Shown: positions 17,462 to 17,761 of the stretch, piece after piece | How the letters are laid out: every line of letters starts with the position of its first letter | Position numbering within the stretch: the stretch's first letter is position 1 | Assembly: GCA_020696915.1 (NCBI GenBank) | Contig: JAJFMR010000084.1 | Coordinates: 1 to 17,761 of the forward strand | From: Rhizobiaceae bacterium | GTDB lineage: Bacteria > Pseudomonadota > Alphaproteobacteria > Rhizobiales > Rhizobiaceae | DNA: 17,761 bases | Direction of reading: 5' to 3' | Position numbers and translations under genes: made by a program | Notes under the pieces: generated by a model | Told to the model about the DNA's origin: nothing | Databases searched by the model: none | Seen by the model: only the letters and a program-made list of their open reading frames with translations

Positions 17462-17761
17462 TCATGCAGCCCGACCCCGTTTTTGCGCCTCGGCCAGCCT
17501 GGCCCAGTCGAAGCTGACGCCGATCCCCGGTACGTCGGGCGCAATGGCATGGCCGTCCTCCAGCACCAGGGGACGGTTCGTATATCGATCGATCTGGAAG
17601 CCGTGCACCTCGAGCCAGCCGGCGTTCTTCCGAGCCGGCACCAGGCTGACATGCAGTTCCTGCATCCCGTGGCTGCAGACCGGAATCCCGTGACGCTCCG
17701 CAAGCCGTGCGACCTGCAGCCAGCCGGTGATGCCGCAGCAATTCGATGCATCGGGCTGGAT
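17462..17761 (-). CDS. Enolase-superfamily dehydratase, mandelate racemase/muconate lactonizing type (C-terminal part; 5' end outside window)
   Basis: The last 99 codons of a larger protein (family members are usually 350-400 residues); the frame is open to the window edge. The fragment covers the end of the TIM barrel and the C-terminal return: QPDASNCCGITGWLQVARLA, then PVCSHGMQELH, where the His (fragment residue 31) corresponds to the catalytic His of the His-Asp dyad in mandelate racemase (His297), and GWLEVHG, where Glu51 corresponds to Glu317. The tail PDVPGIGVSFDW is typical. Such enzymes remove a proton alpha to a carboxylate, most often dehydrating aldonic or aldaric acids. It is upstream of, and co-directional with, the sugar transporter genes, 99 bases away, so a shared operon is likely. 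The substrate cannot be assigned without the N-terminal capping domain. Confidence 0.88.
   Translation of the reverse strand: MQPDASNCCGITGWLQVARLAERHGIPVCSHGMQELHVSLVPARKNAGWLEVHGFQIDRYTNRPLVLEDGHAIAPDVPGIGVSFDWARLAEAQKRGRAA

Overview
The window is GC-rich and reads as chromosome from an alphaproteobacterium of the Hyphomicrobiales, most likely Phyllobacteriaceae (Mesorhizobium/Aminobacter-like). The core block clpP-clpX-lon-hupB, all on the minus strand, is a gene order typical of that group, and the protein sequences read as rhizobial. The assignment rests on recalled family knowledge, not on a search.

Layout. (1) Positions 2-4837, plus strand: the distal part of a carbohydrate catabolic operon. 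It holds the 3' part of a Gfo/Idh/MocA oxidoreductase, a CUT1 (UgpC/MalK-type) transporter ATPase, a TetR regulator, a second Gfo/Idh/MocA oxidoreductase and a TIM-barrel sugar isomerase/epimerase. Three of the four junctions overlap by 1-3 bases. The transporter permeases and binding protein are presumably upstream of the window. The operon ends at a perfect 26-bp palindrome that serves as a bidirectional terminator. (2) Positions 4889-10028, minus strand: clpP, clpX, lon and hupB, the housekeeping proteolysis block plus HU. clpP, lon and hupB are intact. clpX is not: as given it lacks about 59 codons in the middle, including the arginine-finger segment, and is frameshifted at the junction. 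(3) Positions 10196-12663: a divergent accessory pair, a monomeric sarcosine oxidase-like flavoenzyme (minus) and a class I-type cytochrome P450 (plus). They share an 83-bp intergenic region carrying repeated GCCAG/CTGGC half-sites. (4) Positions 12673-17761, minus strand: the C-terminal end of an enolase-superfamily (mandelate racemase/muconate lactonizing type) dehydratase, then a complete four-component CUT2 sugar transporter in the same order as E. coli ytfQ-ytfR-ytfT-yjfF.

How the genes work together. Regions 1 and 4 are independent uptake and catabolism loci for sugars or sugar derivatives. Region 1 pairs NAD(P)-dependent oxidoreductases with an isomerase-fold enzyme, a set seen in pathways that act through 3-keto-sugars. 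Region 4 joins uptake to an acid-sugar dehydratase. Region 2 is general protein quality control.

I found no CRISPR array, phage, transposon, defence system, rRNA or tRNA. The most striking anomaly is the internal deletion in clpX. I did not find a clear previously undescribed system; the other findings are modest and stated as hypotheses.
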